A stretch of 64,000 nt of DNA from Polyangiaceae bacterium (GCA_029261965.1 JAJDAH010000039.1:1-64000), one strand, 5' to 3'; shown: positions 32,328 through 41,498, numbered from the stretch's first letter. Numbers and translations: made by a program. Notes: a model not told the origin generated them from the sequence alone.

Positions 32328-32918
32328 TCAGAGCGGGGCGGCGTCGACCATCGCGAGCCAGTTTTCAATGTCAGCCCGGCTCGGCGCGCCGGTCGCCACG
32401 TGCCGCACCGTGCCGTCGGCACCGAGCAGAACGAACGTCGGCAGCACGCTCACGTCGTAGGAGCTGGCGACGCTGCCATCGTCGACCGCCACGTCGTAGG
32501 GCACACCCCACGCTTGTTTCAGGGCGCGCGCAGCCTCCGGAGTTTTGTCCACGCTGACGCCGACGAAACACACCGGCTTCTGCCTCGGGGCCTCGAAGGC
32601 GGCGCGCAACGCCGGCATGGCCCGCTCACAGCTGGCACACCAGCTCGCAAAAATCTCGATCAACACGGGATTGCCCCGACGACTCGCGAGATCGAACGAG
32701 CCCTCGTTAGTGGTCGGCAGCACGAAGTTCGCCGCCTCGGCTCCGACCTCCGGTCCGGACTTTTGCCGGGAAATCAGCGAAACGACGAGCACGAAAACGC
32801 CGACATAAATGAACCACCTGAGGGCCCGATTTCCGCGCTCCGAACGCGGTGGCTGACTCGCGCCGCCCGCGCTCTTGACCGTGCCTCCGAGTTGCTCGTC
32901 GGAACGCGGGTCGGTCAC
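32328..32918 (-). CDS. Membrane-anchored thioredoxin-like (TlpA family) protein
   Basis: 196 residues. One N-terminal membrane helix (WFIYVGVFVLVVSLI) near 38-52, then a TlpA/ResA-type thioredoxin domain outside: EIFASWCASCERAMPAL near 93 with a WCxxC active site (WCASC), VGVSVDKTPEAARAL, and the cis-Pro region DVSVLPTFVLLGADG near 160. It likely reduces or oxidises envelope disulfides. GTG 32918 overlaps the stop of the anti-sigma gene by 4 bp (GTGA), so it belongs to the sigma operon; it could set the redox state of the cysteines in the membrane anti-sigma factor. Confidence 0.88.
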   Translation of the reverse strand: MTDPRSDEQLGGTVKSAGGASQPPRSERGNRALRWFIYVGVFVLVVSLISRQKSGPEVGAEAANFVLPTTNEGSFDLASRRGNPVLIEIFASWCASCERAMPALRAAFEAPRQKPVCFVGVSVDKTPEAARALKQAWGVPYDVAVDDGSVASSYDVSVLPTFVLLGADGTVRHVATGAPSRADIENWLAMVDAAPL

Positions 32919-33601
32919 GGCGCAAACGACTTTCGCCCGACGAACCACCCGGCGAGCGACAATCCCACGACCACGAGTCCGTGGCCGACCCACAAGTGCC
33001 ACGTTTCTCCGCTGGGACACGCCAGACCGATGGCCACCGCGCCCGCGAGACCGCCGGCGAGACCCGCGATGGCGCCGGACACGCCGGGGCTCAGAGGATC
33101 CGTGCGACGCCAGAACAAGAGCACGCCACCCGACGCGAGTGCCCCCCACGCCACCGCTTGAATGGCGCAACCCATCGCGGCGTGGCGGTGCGCCTCAGCG
33201 CCCAGGAACTCACCAACGGGCAGCAGTTGGCTGCCCGCAAAGCCGAGGTAGACGAAGAACGCCGCGATGACCACCGCCAAGACCACGAGCCGGGCGACTC
33301 GCGGGACGCGGCGACCCGGCGGCCGGGACAGTCCCAAAAACAAGACGGCGCCCTGGACGATCCCCCAGCCGACGGCACCGAGCAGCGCTCCTTCCATCCG
33401 CTTCGAGCTTCCGGACAAGAGCAGCGCGGCAAAAACCACCCCCGCTGACGCCGCCACCGAGAGCAGCAGCCGCACGCCAGCGCTCAGGCCACGGTCGGGC
33501 TTCAAGTCGCGCGTAACCGACTCACGAATGAGCTTGCTCGCGCGGGCGCTCGGCACCGCGGGCTCCGGCCAACCGATCTCGGCAAGCGGGTCCTTGGTCA
33601 C
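32915..33601 (-). CDS. NrsF-like (DUF1109) membrane anti-sigma factor
   Basis: 228 residues: a soluble N-terminus of about 42 residues and six membrane helices. The conserved polar features of the NrsF/DUF1109 group are visible near the end: GLACPSGETWHLWVGHG (Cys, His, His), with another Cys in HRHAAMGC near 140. Characterised relatives hold an ECF sigma factor at the membrane and release it under heavy-metal or redox stress. GTG start overlaps the ECF gene stop by 4 bp; the thioredoxin-like gene overlaps its own stop by 4 bp. The ECF factor upstream is the obvious partner. Confidence 0.78.
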   Translation of the reverse strand: MTKDPLAEIGWPEPAVPSARASKLIRESVTRDLKPDRGLSAGVRLLLSVAASAGVVFAALLLSGSSKRMEGALLGAVGWGIVQGAVLFLGLSRPPGRRVPRVARLVVLAVVIAAFFVYLGFAGSQLLPVGEFLGAEAHRHAAMGCAIQAVAWGALASGGVLLFWRRTDPLSPGVSGAIAGLAGGLAGAVAIGLACPSGETWHLWVGHGLVVVGLSLAGWFVGRKSFAP

Positions 33602-34254
33602 GAATCACCTCGCTTGAAGCCATGGAGGGACTTCCGAAGCACGTTGTAGCCGCGGTGCACCCTGAGCTTCACCGCCGTAGGCGTCGTGCCGAGGACTTCA
33701 GCGGCCTCCGAAATCGAGAGACCGGTCAACTTCGTGAGCTGGATAGCCTCCCGATACGACTCCGGCATCGAATCGAGCGCTTTCTCGAGAGCGACCTGGA
33801 TGTCGGTCGGCAGCCCGTGCTCCTCCAACTTGGGCTCCGGCAGCTCACCGTCGGGGCTCAGGTCCTCGCTCCTGCTCTTTGCCGCGCGCCGTTCGTCGTA
33901 GAAGGAGCGGCGCGCGATCGCCAGAACCCATGGCAACAGGGGCGCGCCCAACAGGTAGCTCGCCCGCGCCCGATGGATTTTCGTGAAGGTGATCTGGAGC
34001 AGATCTTCGGCACGCTCGCGATTTCGTGTCAGTCGCAGCAAGTAGCCGAACAGCCTCGGGGACACGCGGCGATACAGCGCGTCGAATGCGGGGGCGCTGC
34101 CATCGACGTAGGCGCGCATCAGGTCTTCGACCGAGTCGTCCTCCGTGTTTTCACGGTCCTCTGCCACCGCGGCCACCCGTACTTCGAGGGACCGGCGGTG
34201 GCTACCCGCATGAAGCGAGAGAGATCCGCCGTCGAGTGCGGAGACGTGCGTCAC
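33598..34254 (-). CDS. ECF-family RNA polymerase sigma factor
   Basis: 218 residues. Region 2 (AFDALYRRVSPRLFGYLLRL, AEDLLQITFTKIHRARASYL, WVLAIARRSFYDERR) spans about 55-120 and region 4 (LDSMPESYREAIQLTKLTGL, SISEAAEVLGTTPTAVKLRVHRGY) about 160-210. The linker between them is acidic. The N-terminal 25-35 residues may not be translated: a GTG at the start of VAAVAEDREN is an alternative. It is followed by an NrsF-like anti-sigma factor and a TlpA-like protein with 4-bp overlaps, so this is likely a stress-responsive sigma/anti-sigma/redox module. Confidence 0.92.
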   Translation of the reverse strand: MTHVSALDGGSLSLHAGSHRRSLEVRVAAVAEDRENTEDDSVEDLMRAYVDGSAPAFDALYRRVSPRLFGYLLRLTRNRERAEDLLQITFTKIHRARASYLLGAPLLPWVLAIARRSFYDERRAAKSRSEDLSPDGELPEPKLEEHGLPTDIQVALEKALDSMPESYREAIQLTKLTGLSISEAAEVLGTTPTAVKLRVHRGYNVLRKSLHGFKRGDS

Positions 34255-34315
34255 TCGCGGATCTACGCGAGCGTCCCCGCTGAAGTTTCCTCCAGCGGGG
34301 CGCCGTATTTCCGTT

Positions 34316-35170
34316 CTAGATCAGGGACTTGAGGTCCAACATCTCTTCGACGTCGGGCATCAGTACGAGCTCGACACGTCGATTTCCCTGCCGACCCTCG
34401 TCGGAGTCGTTGTTGGCCACGGGATCCGTCTCCCCGTATCCGGCCGCGTGGAGCCTGGCGGCGTCGAGACCACCACCACCGTCTTTGTGGTCAGTCGCGC
34501 GAACCATGTACACGAGCACTTCTCGGGCTCGCATTACCGAAAGACCCCAGTTGTCCTTGTAGGTTCCGCCCTTGAGGGGCTTGTTGTCGGTATGGCCGGC
34601 AATCTGGAAATACCGCTTCTTGAGCTGCTGGTCGTTGCGGATCACGTCGGCAACGGCTGCCACGACTTGGATGCCCGCGTCGCGAAGTGAAGTTTTTCCA
34701 GAAGCGAACAGCACGTCGCCCGGCAGCGAGATGACCATTCGGTTGTTCCGAATCGACACCTTGAGCCCGAGATTGGTGAGCTTCTGCAGCTTTTGACGCA
34801 GCAGCTCGAATCGCTGCTTGATGCGCTCGAGCACCGCAGCACGCTGCTTGTACTCGTCGATGGCTCGCCGAAGCGCCGCCATGCTCGCTTCCATCTGCTC
34901 TTTCTCGGTGCCGGCGCTCGCGAGATCGCCGCGCAGTTTCTTCAAGTCGAAGCCCATCTCCTCGAGTTGATCCGTGAGATCGGCGACCCGACCACGCTGC
35001 TCTTCGAGCTCGGCGCGAGTTGCGGCATGAGCCTGTTTCTCTTGATCGTGCTGCTGGGACAGCTGCTCGTATTTGGCGAGCTGCGCTTGCCACTCGTCTT
35101 CGGAGTATCCACAGCTGGCCAGTCCGACCAAAAGGACCGACACCATGCCCGTTACTAACTTCGACACCAC
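34316..35170 (-). CDS. OmpA-family lipoprotein with coiled coil
   Basis: 284 residues. Signal peptide VSVLLVGLASCGYS with a clear lipobox. Residues 25-130 are a coiled coil (QAHAATRAELEEQRGRVADL, QMEASMAALRRAIDEYKQRA). The C-terminal OmpA/MotB domain has FASGKTSLRDAG, the peptidoglycan-binding IAGHTDNKPLKGG near 193 and GYGETDPVANNDSDEGRQGNRRVEL read at the end. It should tether the outer membrane to peptidoglycan, with the coil as spacer. GGAGG lies about 5 bases before the GTG at 35170, one of the few strong ribosome-binding sites here. Confidence 0.9.
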   Translation of the reverse strand: MVSKLVTGMVSVLLVGLASCGYSEDEWQAQLAKYEQLSQQHDQEKQAHAATRAELEEQRGRVADLTDQLEEMGFDLKKLRGDLASAGTEKEQMEASMAALRRAIDEYKQRAAVLERIKQRFELLRQKLQKLTNLGLKVSIRNNRMVISLPGDVLFASGKTSLRDAGIQVVAAVADVIRNDQQLKKRYFQIAGHTDNKPLKGGTYKDNWGLSVMRAREVLVYMVRATDHKDGGGGLDAARLHAAGYGETDPVANNDSDEGRQGNRRVELVLMPDVEEMLDLKSLI

Positions 35171-35251
35171 CTAGGCCTCCTTGTGCCCCGCCTCGCGGGG
35201 CCTCGGCGGAGAACAAACCGCGTGCGGGCAGGCGCGTCAAGGGGATGGCTC

Positions 35252-35815
35252 TTACTGGCGTGGGGGATACTTCTTGAGCTTTCTTTGCAGCGAACGGCGG
35301 TGGATCCCGAGTCGCCGGGCGGCCTCGGACACGTTGCCCGCGCAGTCGCTCAAGACCCGGTTGATGTGCTCCCACTCGGCCCGCGCCAGCGTCGGGGCCG
35401 AGAAGCCCGGATTCGGCTCGATGCTCGGCGGGTCCTCGGCTCTCTGAAACGCGGCGAGCACGTCGTCAGCGTCGGCGGGCTTCTGCAGATAGTGGACCGC
35501 GCCGAGGCGTACGGCGTCGAGCGCCGTCGCGATGCTGCCGTACCCCGTCAGCACGACGATCTTGGTGGACTCGTCTATCTCCTTCAGCGCCGTGATGAGG
35601 TGCAGACCCGACCCTTCGGGCATGTTGAGATCGAGCAGCGCGAGCTCCGGAGAATCTCGTCGCGCGAGCTCCGTCGCCTCGTCCGGGCCGCTGGCCGTGC
35701 GCGTGTCGAGGCCACGCTCTTCGAGAGCGCGGGCCAGTCGCTCGCGTAGCGTATCGTCGTCGTCGACGATGAGTATCGACGGAGCGTCGAGCTCCCCGGA
35801 TGTCTGCTCGCTCAC
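35252..35815 (-). CDS. RegA/PrrA/ActR-type response regulator
   Basis: 187 residues. Receiver domain with VDDDDTLRERL, phosphoacceptor in LLDLNMPEG near 62, and the family-typical block YGSIATALDAVRLGAVHYL and KPADADDV. After a short acidic/proline linker comes a Fis-type helix-turn-helix (ECDS-free; HINRVLSDCAGNVSEAARRL, GIHRRSLQRKL). RegA relatives are global redox regulators of respiration and carbon use. The GTG start overlaps the sensor kinase stop by 4 bp, so kinase and regulator are coupled. Confidence 0.92.
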   Translation of the reverse strand: MSEQTSGELDAPSILIVDDDDTLRERLARALEERGLDTRTASGPDEATELARRDSPELALLDLNMPEGSGLHLITALKEIDESTKIVVLTGYGSIATALDAVRLGAVHYLQKPADADDVLAAFQRAEDPPSIEPNPGFSAPTLARAEWEHINRVLSDCAGNVSEAARRLGIHRRSLQRKLKKYPPRQ

Positions 35816-37320
35816 GCCGCGGCCCCCTTCGTGCGGTCTTGCTCCGTGCGGTCTTCCGCCGCTCGGTCTTCCTCACCACCACCGACGAACAGTGGGAGCT
35901 TCATCGACACGCGGGTCCCCTGGCCCGGCGTCGATTCGAGACTCATCACTCCTCCGAGCTGCTCGACGACGGCGCGAGTCAGGAAAAGGCCGAGCCCCAT
36001 GCCCCGACCAGCCTCCTTCGTCGTGAAAAAGGGCTCGGTCGCGCGGTGGCGTGTTTCGTCCTCCATTCCCCCGCCGTGGTCGGCCACCTCGATGCGACAC
36101 GAATCGCCGTCGCGGGCGGCTTGGATTTCGACCACGGCGTCGGGTGGCGAAGCCTCGATGGCGTTCTTGACGACTCCGCGTAGCGCCTGCGCTAGGGCGC
36201 GGCGCGGCACCCGAAGCGGACGATCGAGACCACCCGCGAGATCGACTTCGACTCGACTGCGCCCGTTCGGAAGCCCGTCGACCGCGTCGCGCAATAGCTG
36301 GTCGATGGTGACAGCCACCAGACCTTCGCCGGCGCTCTCCCCCGCTTCGGCGGCCATTTGCCCGAGGATCTCCCGGCAACGGTCGACTTGTTCTCGGATG
36401 GTTCTCACGTCATCCAGGGTTTCGCCAGAAGCTTCGGCCCTTTCGAGCTGCCGCTCGAGCTCCTTGGAGATGACCGCGATGGTAGCGAGCGGGGTCGAGA
36501 GCTCGTGCGCCGCCCCAGCGGAAAGGGTGGCCAAGGACGCGAGCTTCTCGCGCCTCGCCGTCAGCTCACGCACGTGCACCAGCTCCCGCTCGCGGTCCGC
36601 GAGCGATCGGGTCACCCGGTGGATGAAGTACACGATGAAACAGGCCCCGATACCGAACGCGACCCACATGCCCCACAGATGAAGGACCATGTCGTGGTTG
36701 GCGTGGGCGTCATGGCCCGAATTCGCGGCGCCGGCGGCGCCGTGCTCGGGCGGATGGTTCCCGTGCTCGGGAGGGTGATGCCCGGCATGGCTCTCGGTTG
36801 ATTGGCGCCCAGGCGATTGGTGTGCGGTTGAGTCGGGCTCGGAAACCGAACTGGATTCCGCCGAAACCCAGGGCAGCTCGCCCACCGCCGCCAGCGGCAC
36901 GTGGTCGACGAACAACAACCCAAAACACACGACGGCGAGCGCGACGATCGGCCACATCCAGCGCTGGCCCAGCACGAGCGCGCCGAGGGCGATGTGGACC
37001 AAGAACAGGAAGCTGAACGGGTTGAGCGGCCCTCCCGTGAAGTACAACAGCCCCGTGAAGAGCAGCAAGTCGACCGCGATGACCCCCCCGAGCACCGCCT
37101 CACGTGCCTGACCGCCCCTCCTCATCCAAAGGACGCAGGCCACGTTGCTCACCGCGCTCGCGGCCACGATGGACAAGAGAGGCACCATAGGTAACGCGAT
37201 CTGCATCACCTGAGCCACGCCGATGATGGTGGCCAGCTGCCCGGCGACAGCGGCCCATCGGAGGCGAATGAGCCATGAAAAGTTGATGACCTCGCGGGAA
37301 GGTGCCGACGCCGAGGCCAT
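35812..37320 (-). CDS. RegB/PrrB-type sensor histidine kinase with His-rich insertion
   Basis: 502 residues. Six membrane helices; the RegB quinone-site motif GGPLNPFSFLFLVHI is intact near residue 94. The H-box is AAHELSTPLATIAV near 270, N-box VVKNAIEAS near 395, then DHGGGM and GRGMGLGLFLTRA ATP-binding loops. Between the fifth and sixth helices, about residues 160-213, is a hydrophilic insert with about ten histidines (HHPPEHGNHPPEHG), absent from the RegB proteins I know. I do not see the redox Cys of RegB near the H-box. ATG 37320 is chosen over TTG 37353, with TACGCT 7 bases before it. It forms a pair with the RegA-like gene. Confidence 0.9.
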   Translation of the reverse strand: MASASAPSREVINFSWLIRLRWAAVAGQLATIIGVAQVMQIALPMVPLLSIVAASAVSNVACVLWMRRGGQAREAVLGGVIAVDLLLFTGLLYFTGGPLNPFSFLFLVHIALGALVLGQRWMWPIVALAVVCFGLLFVDHVPLAAVGELPWVSAESSSVSEPDSTAHQSPGRQSTESHAGHHPPEHGNHPPEHGAAGAANSGHDAHANHDMVLHLWGMWVAFGIGACFIVYFIHRVTRSLADRERELVHVRELTARREKLASLATLSAGAAHELSTPLATIAVISKELERQLERAEASGETLDDVRTIREQVDRCREILGQMAAEAGESAGEGLVAVTIDQLLRDAVDGLPNGRSRVEVDLAGGLDRPLRVPRRALAQALRGVVKNAIEASPPDAVVEIQAARDGDSCRIEVADHGGGMEDETRHRATEPFFTTKEAGRGMGLGLFLTRAVVEQLGGVMSLESTPGQGTRVSMKLPLFVGGGEEDRAAEDRTEQDRTKGAAA

Positions 37321-37436
37321 GCGTTTCAGCGTATCACGCGGGCTCGAAGCCAACGGCAGCGCGACCGCGGCAATGTGTCGCAGTCGGCTGTCGTGGCAGC
37401 TCGACCAGCGTGAGCTCGGGTCGAGTCACCAAGGAA

Positions 37437-38648
37437 TCATCGTGCAATCGGAGTCCCGATGCTCGGGCCCGAACCGGCGAGCTCGCGCAACTTCTTCACC
37501 TTGCGACGCTTCGTTTCGCTATCCCACTCGGCATCCGAAATCCCAGTGAGGGAGCTGGTCTCCAGCGTGTATTCGCCGTCGAACGGCAACATCATGTGCG
37601 TGTCCGGCTGCTGCCCTTCGACGTAGAGCGAGCCCCGCAGCTGACCCAGCGAAAACGGCGCGCGAGGCTCCGCGTCGAGAATGGCCTTGCCGAAGAACCT
37701 GAGCGGTACCTCGGTGGTGTCCGCGGTGATTCGACCCTTGAACCGCGACCACGCGACCGGGGACTCGTCGGAGTCGTACAGGTTGCAGTCGACGAGATAG
37801 TGTCCAGCGGTCTCCACCTCTACTCCGGCGTAAACCACGATGGAGCCATCGACCACCTCGTCGCGGAACTCTCCGGTGAACCGGGCGGGAATCGTCGCGG
37901 GCGGATTGAACACGAAGCTCAGCTGTGCGGACTCGGGTCCCGAGCCCGCTTCGAACACGACGACCAACCTGAGCTTCGTCGGGCCCTCCATCCCATCGAG
38001 CTTCGCCGGCGCGAGGGTGTTGGTGTGCCGGTGTCCCTCTTTGGCGTACGTCAGTGACACCCGCTTGCCTGCGGCATCCACGGGCTCGACGTAGGCATCC
38101 GTGATGCGCGCCGGCACCGGGCGCCCCTCGTTTTCGACCTCGAGAAACGACGTGATGCCTTCGTCGCCCGTCACCCAGTATTTGTCGGCACTGAAACGAT
38201 AGCTCGTGGTCGGGTCGTTGCGAGTCGCTCGCTCCCGCTCGTGGCGTCGATTCCACTCGATGAGGTCCACCTGGGTCGGCAAGAGTCGGCGAGACGTCGG
38301 GGGGTAGATCGACTGCTTCAGATAGGTCGTGAGCGGATCTTCGAGCTCCGGTTTCCCCCGCTGTTCGGCCGAGTCGCCCACCGCCGAGCCGTCCGCCGCC
38401 GAGTCGCCGGTGGCGACGGCGCCCGACGACCCCGCGCCCGTCGGCTCCGACCCCTTCCGGTTTGGGTCGTGGTCGGCATACGCGGGCGCTTTGGCGCTCT
38501 CGGCGACGCGGGCCGAAGCGCCGAGCGCCACGCGACGCTCCTCGCGATGTTTGACCCCCAGATAGATGGCGCCGACCAGAAACGCGGCCAGCAAGCCGAG
38601 GCCGAGCTTTCGACCCTTGACCTCGTCGAGCTTCTCGCCCTCGCTCAA
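37437..38648 (-). CDS. Unknown membrane-anchored protein coupled to cysN/C
   Basis: 403 residues. N-terminal membrane helix (LGLGLLAAFLVGAIYLGV), then a Gly/Ala/Ser/Asp-rich linker to about 100 and a beta-rich envelope domain (YRFSADKYWVTGDEGITSFLEV, RLVVVFEAGSGPESAQLSFVF, VVYAGVEVETAGHYLVDCNL). The later part looks like two immunoglobulin-like sandwiches. No known family is recognised. The TTG at 38648 overlaps the cysN/C stop by 4 bp (TTGA); this fits the coupling style of the window, whereas the longer open frame upstream is antiphase to cysN/C. A link with sulfate assimilation is suggested by position alone. Confidence 0.7.
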   Translation of the reverse strand: MSEGEKLDEVKGRKLGLGLLAAFLVGAIYLGVKHREERRVALGASARVAESAKAPAYADHDPNRKGSEPTGAGSSGAVATGDSAADGSAVGDSAEQRGKPELEDPLTTYLKQSIYPPTSRRLLPTQVDLIEWNRRHERERATRNDPTTSYRFSADKYWVTGDEGITSFLEVENEGRPVPARITDAYVEPVDAAGKRVSLTYAKEGHRHTNTLAPAKLDGMEGPTKLRLVVVFEAGSGPESAQLSFVFNPPATIPARFTGEFRDEVVDGSIVVYAGVEVETAGHYLVDCNLYDSDESPVAWSRFKGRITADTTEVPLRFFGKAILDAEPRAPFSLGQLRGSLYVEGQQPDTHMMLPFDGEYTLETSSLTGISDAEWDSETKRRKVKKLRELAGSGPSIGTPIAR

Positions 38649-40540
38649 ATGCCCGCGCCCCGGCGGTCCCCCGCACGCGAGCCGAGCAGCCCGCGCTTTT
38701 CGAGCACCTTGACGATGGCGGCCGCGGCTTCTTCGGAATCGATGTCGTCGAGCGAAACGACCACGTCTGGCGACTCGGGACGCTCGAATTCCGGAGCGGC
38801 GCTCGAGTAGGCGCCGCGCTGATCGAGCTTCTTCGACCGGTCGAGCGAAGTGTCGACGTGAACTTCGACGAAAGACTCGCCGATGAGGCGTCGGGCGGCC
38901 GCTCTTTCGTCCTGTTTGGGTGAAGCGTAGGCGACGATCGTCACCAAACAAGCCGCCGTTGCTCGCCGCGCGACCTCGATCGCGCTCCTCGGGGCCGTGC
39001 CATCGCTCGATGGCTCGGTTCCCAAGCCGTCGTGGGGATCCACGACGATGGCCGCTCTGCCGAGGTCGTAGAGCCTTCGCTCGAGGGCAAAAGCGATCTG
39101 GCTCTTGCCCGACCCCGGAAACCCAGTCAGCCACACGGTCGCGCCGGATTGCCCGAGGCGCTCGGTACGTTCCACCGGGCTCACCTGGCTCTTCGGTGGA
39201 CCTTCGACACCGCCGTCGGAGTCGGCCCGTCGCCGTTCGGTTTCGATGATCATCCCGGCGGCGACCGTGTTGTTCGTGATCGAGTCGATCAGAACGATGG
39301 CCCCGGTGCTGCGATTCTGGCGGTAAGGATCGTAGAAAAGTGGCTTGTGGGTGTGGATCGTGACCCGACCGATGTCGTTGAGCTCGAGCGTCTCCGCCGG
39401 CACGTGTTCGAGCGTCTCTAGATCCGTGTTGAAGTGCACCGTCTCGATTTCCGCGCGCACGGTCTGCGTCGTGTGTCGCAGGAAATAGGTCTTGTTCGGG
39501 TCGAGCGGCTTTTCGGTCATCCACACCAACTCGGCATCGAACCGTTGCCCCTCGTTGGGCAGGTTGTCGGGATGCACGAGCATGTCGCCACGGCTGACGT
39601 CGACTTCGTCCTCGAGGCGGAGACTGACGCTCATTGGTGCGAACGCTTCGGGCAGCTCCCCCTCCCAGACGTCGATCGCCTTGACGCGGCTGGTCCGTCT
39701 CGACGGCAGGACCATGACCTCGTCGCCCTTCTTGACGACGCCGGACGCAATTTCGGCGGCAAAACCGCGGTACGTCAGGTCGGGCCGGATGACGTACTGG
39801 ACGGGGTAGCGAAAGTCCTCGAGGTTTCTGTCGGCGGCGATCTCGACGGTCTCCAAGTATTCGAGCATCGTCGGGCCGCGATACCAGGGAGTCTTCGTGC
39901 TCGGAGTCACGACGTTGTCGCCTTCGAGCGCGCTGATCGGGATGAAGGTCACGTCCTTGAAGCCGAGCTTCTTCGAGAACCGACCGAACTCGTCGCAGAT
40001 GCTGTCGTAGATCGTCTGGGCGTACCCCTTGAGATCCATCTTGTTCACGGCGACCGCCAAGTGCGGAATGCCGAGGAGCGACGCGATGTAGGCGTGGCGG
40101 CGTGACTGCTGGAGCACACCAAGCCGCGCATCGATGAGGATGATGCCGACGTTGGCCGTCGAAGCCCCCGTCGCCATGTTCCGGGTGTACTGAACGTGGC
40201 CCGGCGTGTCGGCGATGATGAACTTGCGCTTGGCCGTCGAAAAATAGCGATAGGCGACGTCGATGGTGATGCCCTGCTCACGTTCGGCTTTCAGCCCGTC
40301 CGTGAAGAGCGCGAAGTCGATTTCCCCCGTACCGACCGAGCCCTTCGTCGTCGTCGCGCGCTTCACCGCGCTCAGCTGGTCCTCGTAGATGCCGTGAGTG
40401 TCGTGCAGGAGCCTGCCGATGAGCGTCGACTTGCCGTCGTCGACCGACCCCACGGTCACGAAGCGCAACAATTCCTTGTGCTCGTGCTCGATGAGGTACT
40501 CCTCGATGTCACGGCTCGCGTCGAACGCCACGTCGTTCAT
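38645..40540 (-). CDS. cysN/C: Sulfate adenylyltransferase subunit 1 / APS kinase-like fusion
   Basis: 631 residues. Residues 1-440 are CysN, the GTPase subunit of ATP sulfurylase: P-loop GSVDDGKST near 31, DTPGH near 112, NKMD near 166, and the two beta-barrel domains. From about 465 an APS-kinase-like domain follows with P-loop GFPGSGKSQ near 473. The usual LDGDNxRxGL motif is replaced by VVDPHDGLGTEPSSDG, and the RDPKGLY-like block by LDQRGAYSSA, so the kinase half may be weak or inactive. With CysD it makes APS from sulfate and ATP. It lies 10 bases after cysD; the next gene overlaps its stop. Confidence 0.9.
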   Translation of the reverse strand: MNDVAFDASRDIEEYLIEHEHKELLRFVTVGSVDDGKSTLIGRLLHDTHGIYEDQLSAVKRATTTKGSVGTGEIDFALFTDGLKAEREQGITIDVAYRYFSTAKRKFIIADTPGHVQYTRNMATGASTANVGIILIDARLGVLQQSRRHAYIASLLGIPHLAVAVNKMDLKGYAQTIYDSICDEFGRFSKKLGFKDVTFIPISALEGDNVVTPSTKTPWYRGPTMLEYLETVEIAADRNLEDFRYPVQYVIRPDLTYRGFAAEIASGVVKKGDEVMVLPSRRTSRVKAIDVWEGELPEAFAPMSVSLRLEDEVDVSRGDMLVHPDNLPNEGQRFDAELVWMTEKPLDPNKTYFLRHTTQTVRAEIETVHFNTDLETLEHVPAETLELNDIGRVTIHTHKPLFYDPYRQNRSTGAIVLIDSITNNTVAAGMIIETERRRADSDGGVEGPPKSQVSPVERTERLGQSGATVWLTGFPGSGKSQIAFALERRLYDLGRAAIVVDPHDGLGTEPSSDGTAPRSAIEVARRATAACLVTIVAYASPKQDERAAARRLIGESFVEVHVDTSLDRSKKLDQRGAYSSAAPEFERPESPDVVVSLDDIDSEEAAAAIVKVLEKRGLLGSRAGDRRGAGI

Positions 40541-40550
40541 GCGCGCCTCA

Positions 40551-41498
40551 TCAGAAGTAGCCCTCGCGCTTCTTGGTCTCCATCGAGCCCTCCTCGTCGA
40601 AATCGATGAGGCGTCCCTGACGCTCGGAGTACTTCGCGAGGAGCATTTCGCGGATGATCTTCGGCAGAGTGTCCGCGTCGCTCTCGATGGCGCCGGTGAG
40701 CGGGTAGCAACCGAGGGTGCGGAAGCGCACGAGCTTTTCGTCGGGCTTCTCGCCGGGCTCGAGCGGAATGCGGTCGTCGTCGACCATGATCCAAGTGCCT
40801 TCGCGTTTCACGACGGGTCGCGACTTGGCGAGGTACAGCGGCACAATCGGAATCTGTTCCAGATAGATGTAGAGCCAGATGTCGAGCTCGGTCCAGTTCG
40901 ACAACGGGAAGGCTCGGATGCTCTCACCCTTGACGATTTTGGCGTTGTACGAGTTCCAGAGCTCCGGCCGCTGATTCTTCGGGTCCCAGTGATGGTGCTT
41001 GTCGCGAAAGCTGAAGATGCGCTCCTTGGCGCGTGACTGCTCTTCGTCGCGACGCGCGCCACCGAAAGCGGCGTCGTACCCGCCCTTGCTCAGCGCTTGG
41101 CGAAGCGCCTGCGTCTTCATGATGTCGGTGTACTTGCTGCTACCCTGATCGAACGGGTTTACGTTTTGCGCCTTGCCCTCTTGGTTCGTGTGCACGAGAA
41201 GCTCGAAGCCCGCCTCTTTGGTGAACTTGTCTCGAAACTCGATCATCTCGCGGAACTTCCACGTCGTGTCGATGTGCAAGAGCGGGAACGGTAGCCGGCT
41301 CGGGTGAAACGCCTTGCGAGCGAGATGAACCATCACGCTCGAGTCCTTGCCGATCGAATAGAGCATCACCGGGTTGTCGAACTCCGACGTCACCTCGCGC
41401 ATGATGTGGATGCTCTCGGATTCGAGCTGGCGCAGGTGTGTCAGCCTGCGCTCGCTGAGCAGCTGATCCCACTGGGCTTGTTGTCGGACTTGGCTCAC
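40551..41498 (-). CDS. cysD: Sulfate adenylyltransferase subunit 2
   Basis: 315 residues, full family length. PP-loop [13 protein letters not shown] near 48, the [17 protein letters not shown] block near 145, [20 protein letters not shown] near 180, [20 protein letters not shown] and [11 protein letters not shown] near 255 are all typical CysD. It catalyses adenylyl transfer to sulfate, giving APS, with the CysN GTPase as partner. GTG start at 41498, with no good ribosome-binding site. Two copies of a 9-bp direct repeat lie about 105 bases upstream. Confidence 0.95.
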   Translation of the reverse strand: MSQVRQQAQWDQLLSERRLTHLRQLESESIHIMREVTSEFDNPVMLYSIGKDSSVMVHLARKAFHPSRLPFPLLHIDTTWKFREMIEFRDKFTKEAGFELLVHTNQEGKAQNVNPFDQGSSKYTDIMKTQALRQALSKGGYDAAFGGARRDEEQSRAKERIFSFRDKHHHWDPKNQRPELWNSYNAKIVKGESIRAFPLSNWTELDIWLYIYLEQIPIVPLYLAKSRPVVKREGTWIMVDDDRIPLEPGEKPDEKLVRFRTLGCYPLTGAIESDADTLPKIIREMLLAKYSERQGRLIDFDEEGSMETKKREGYF

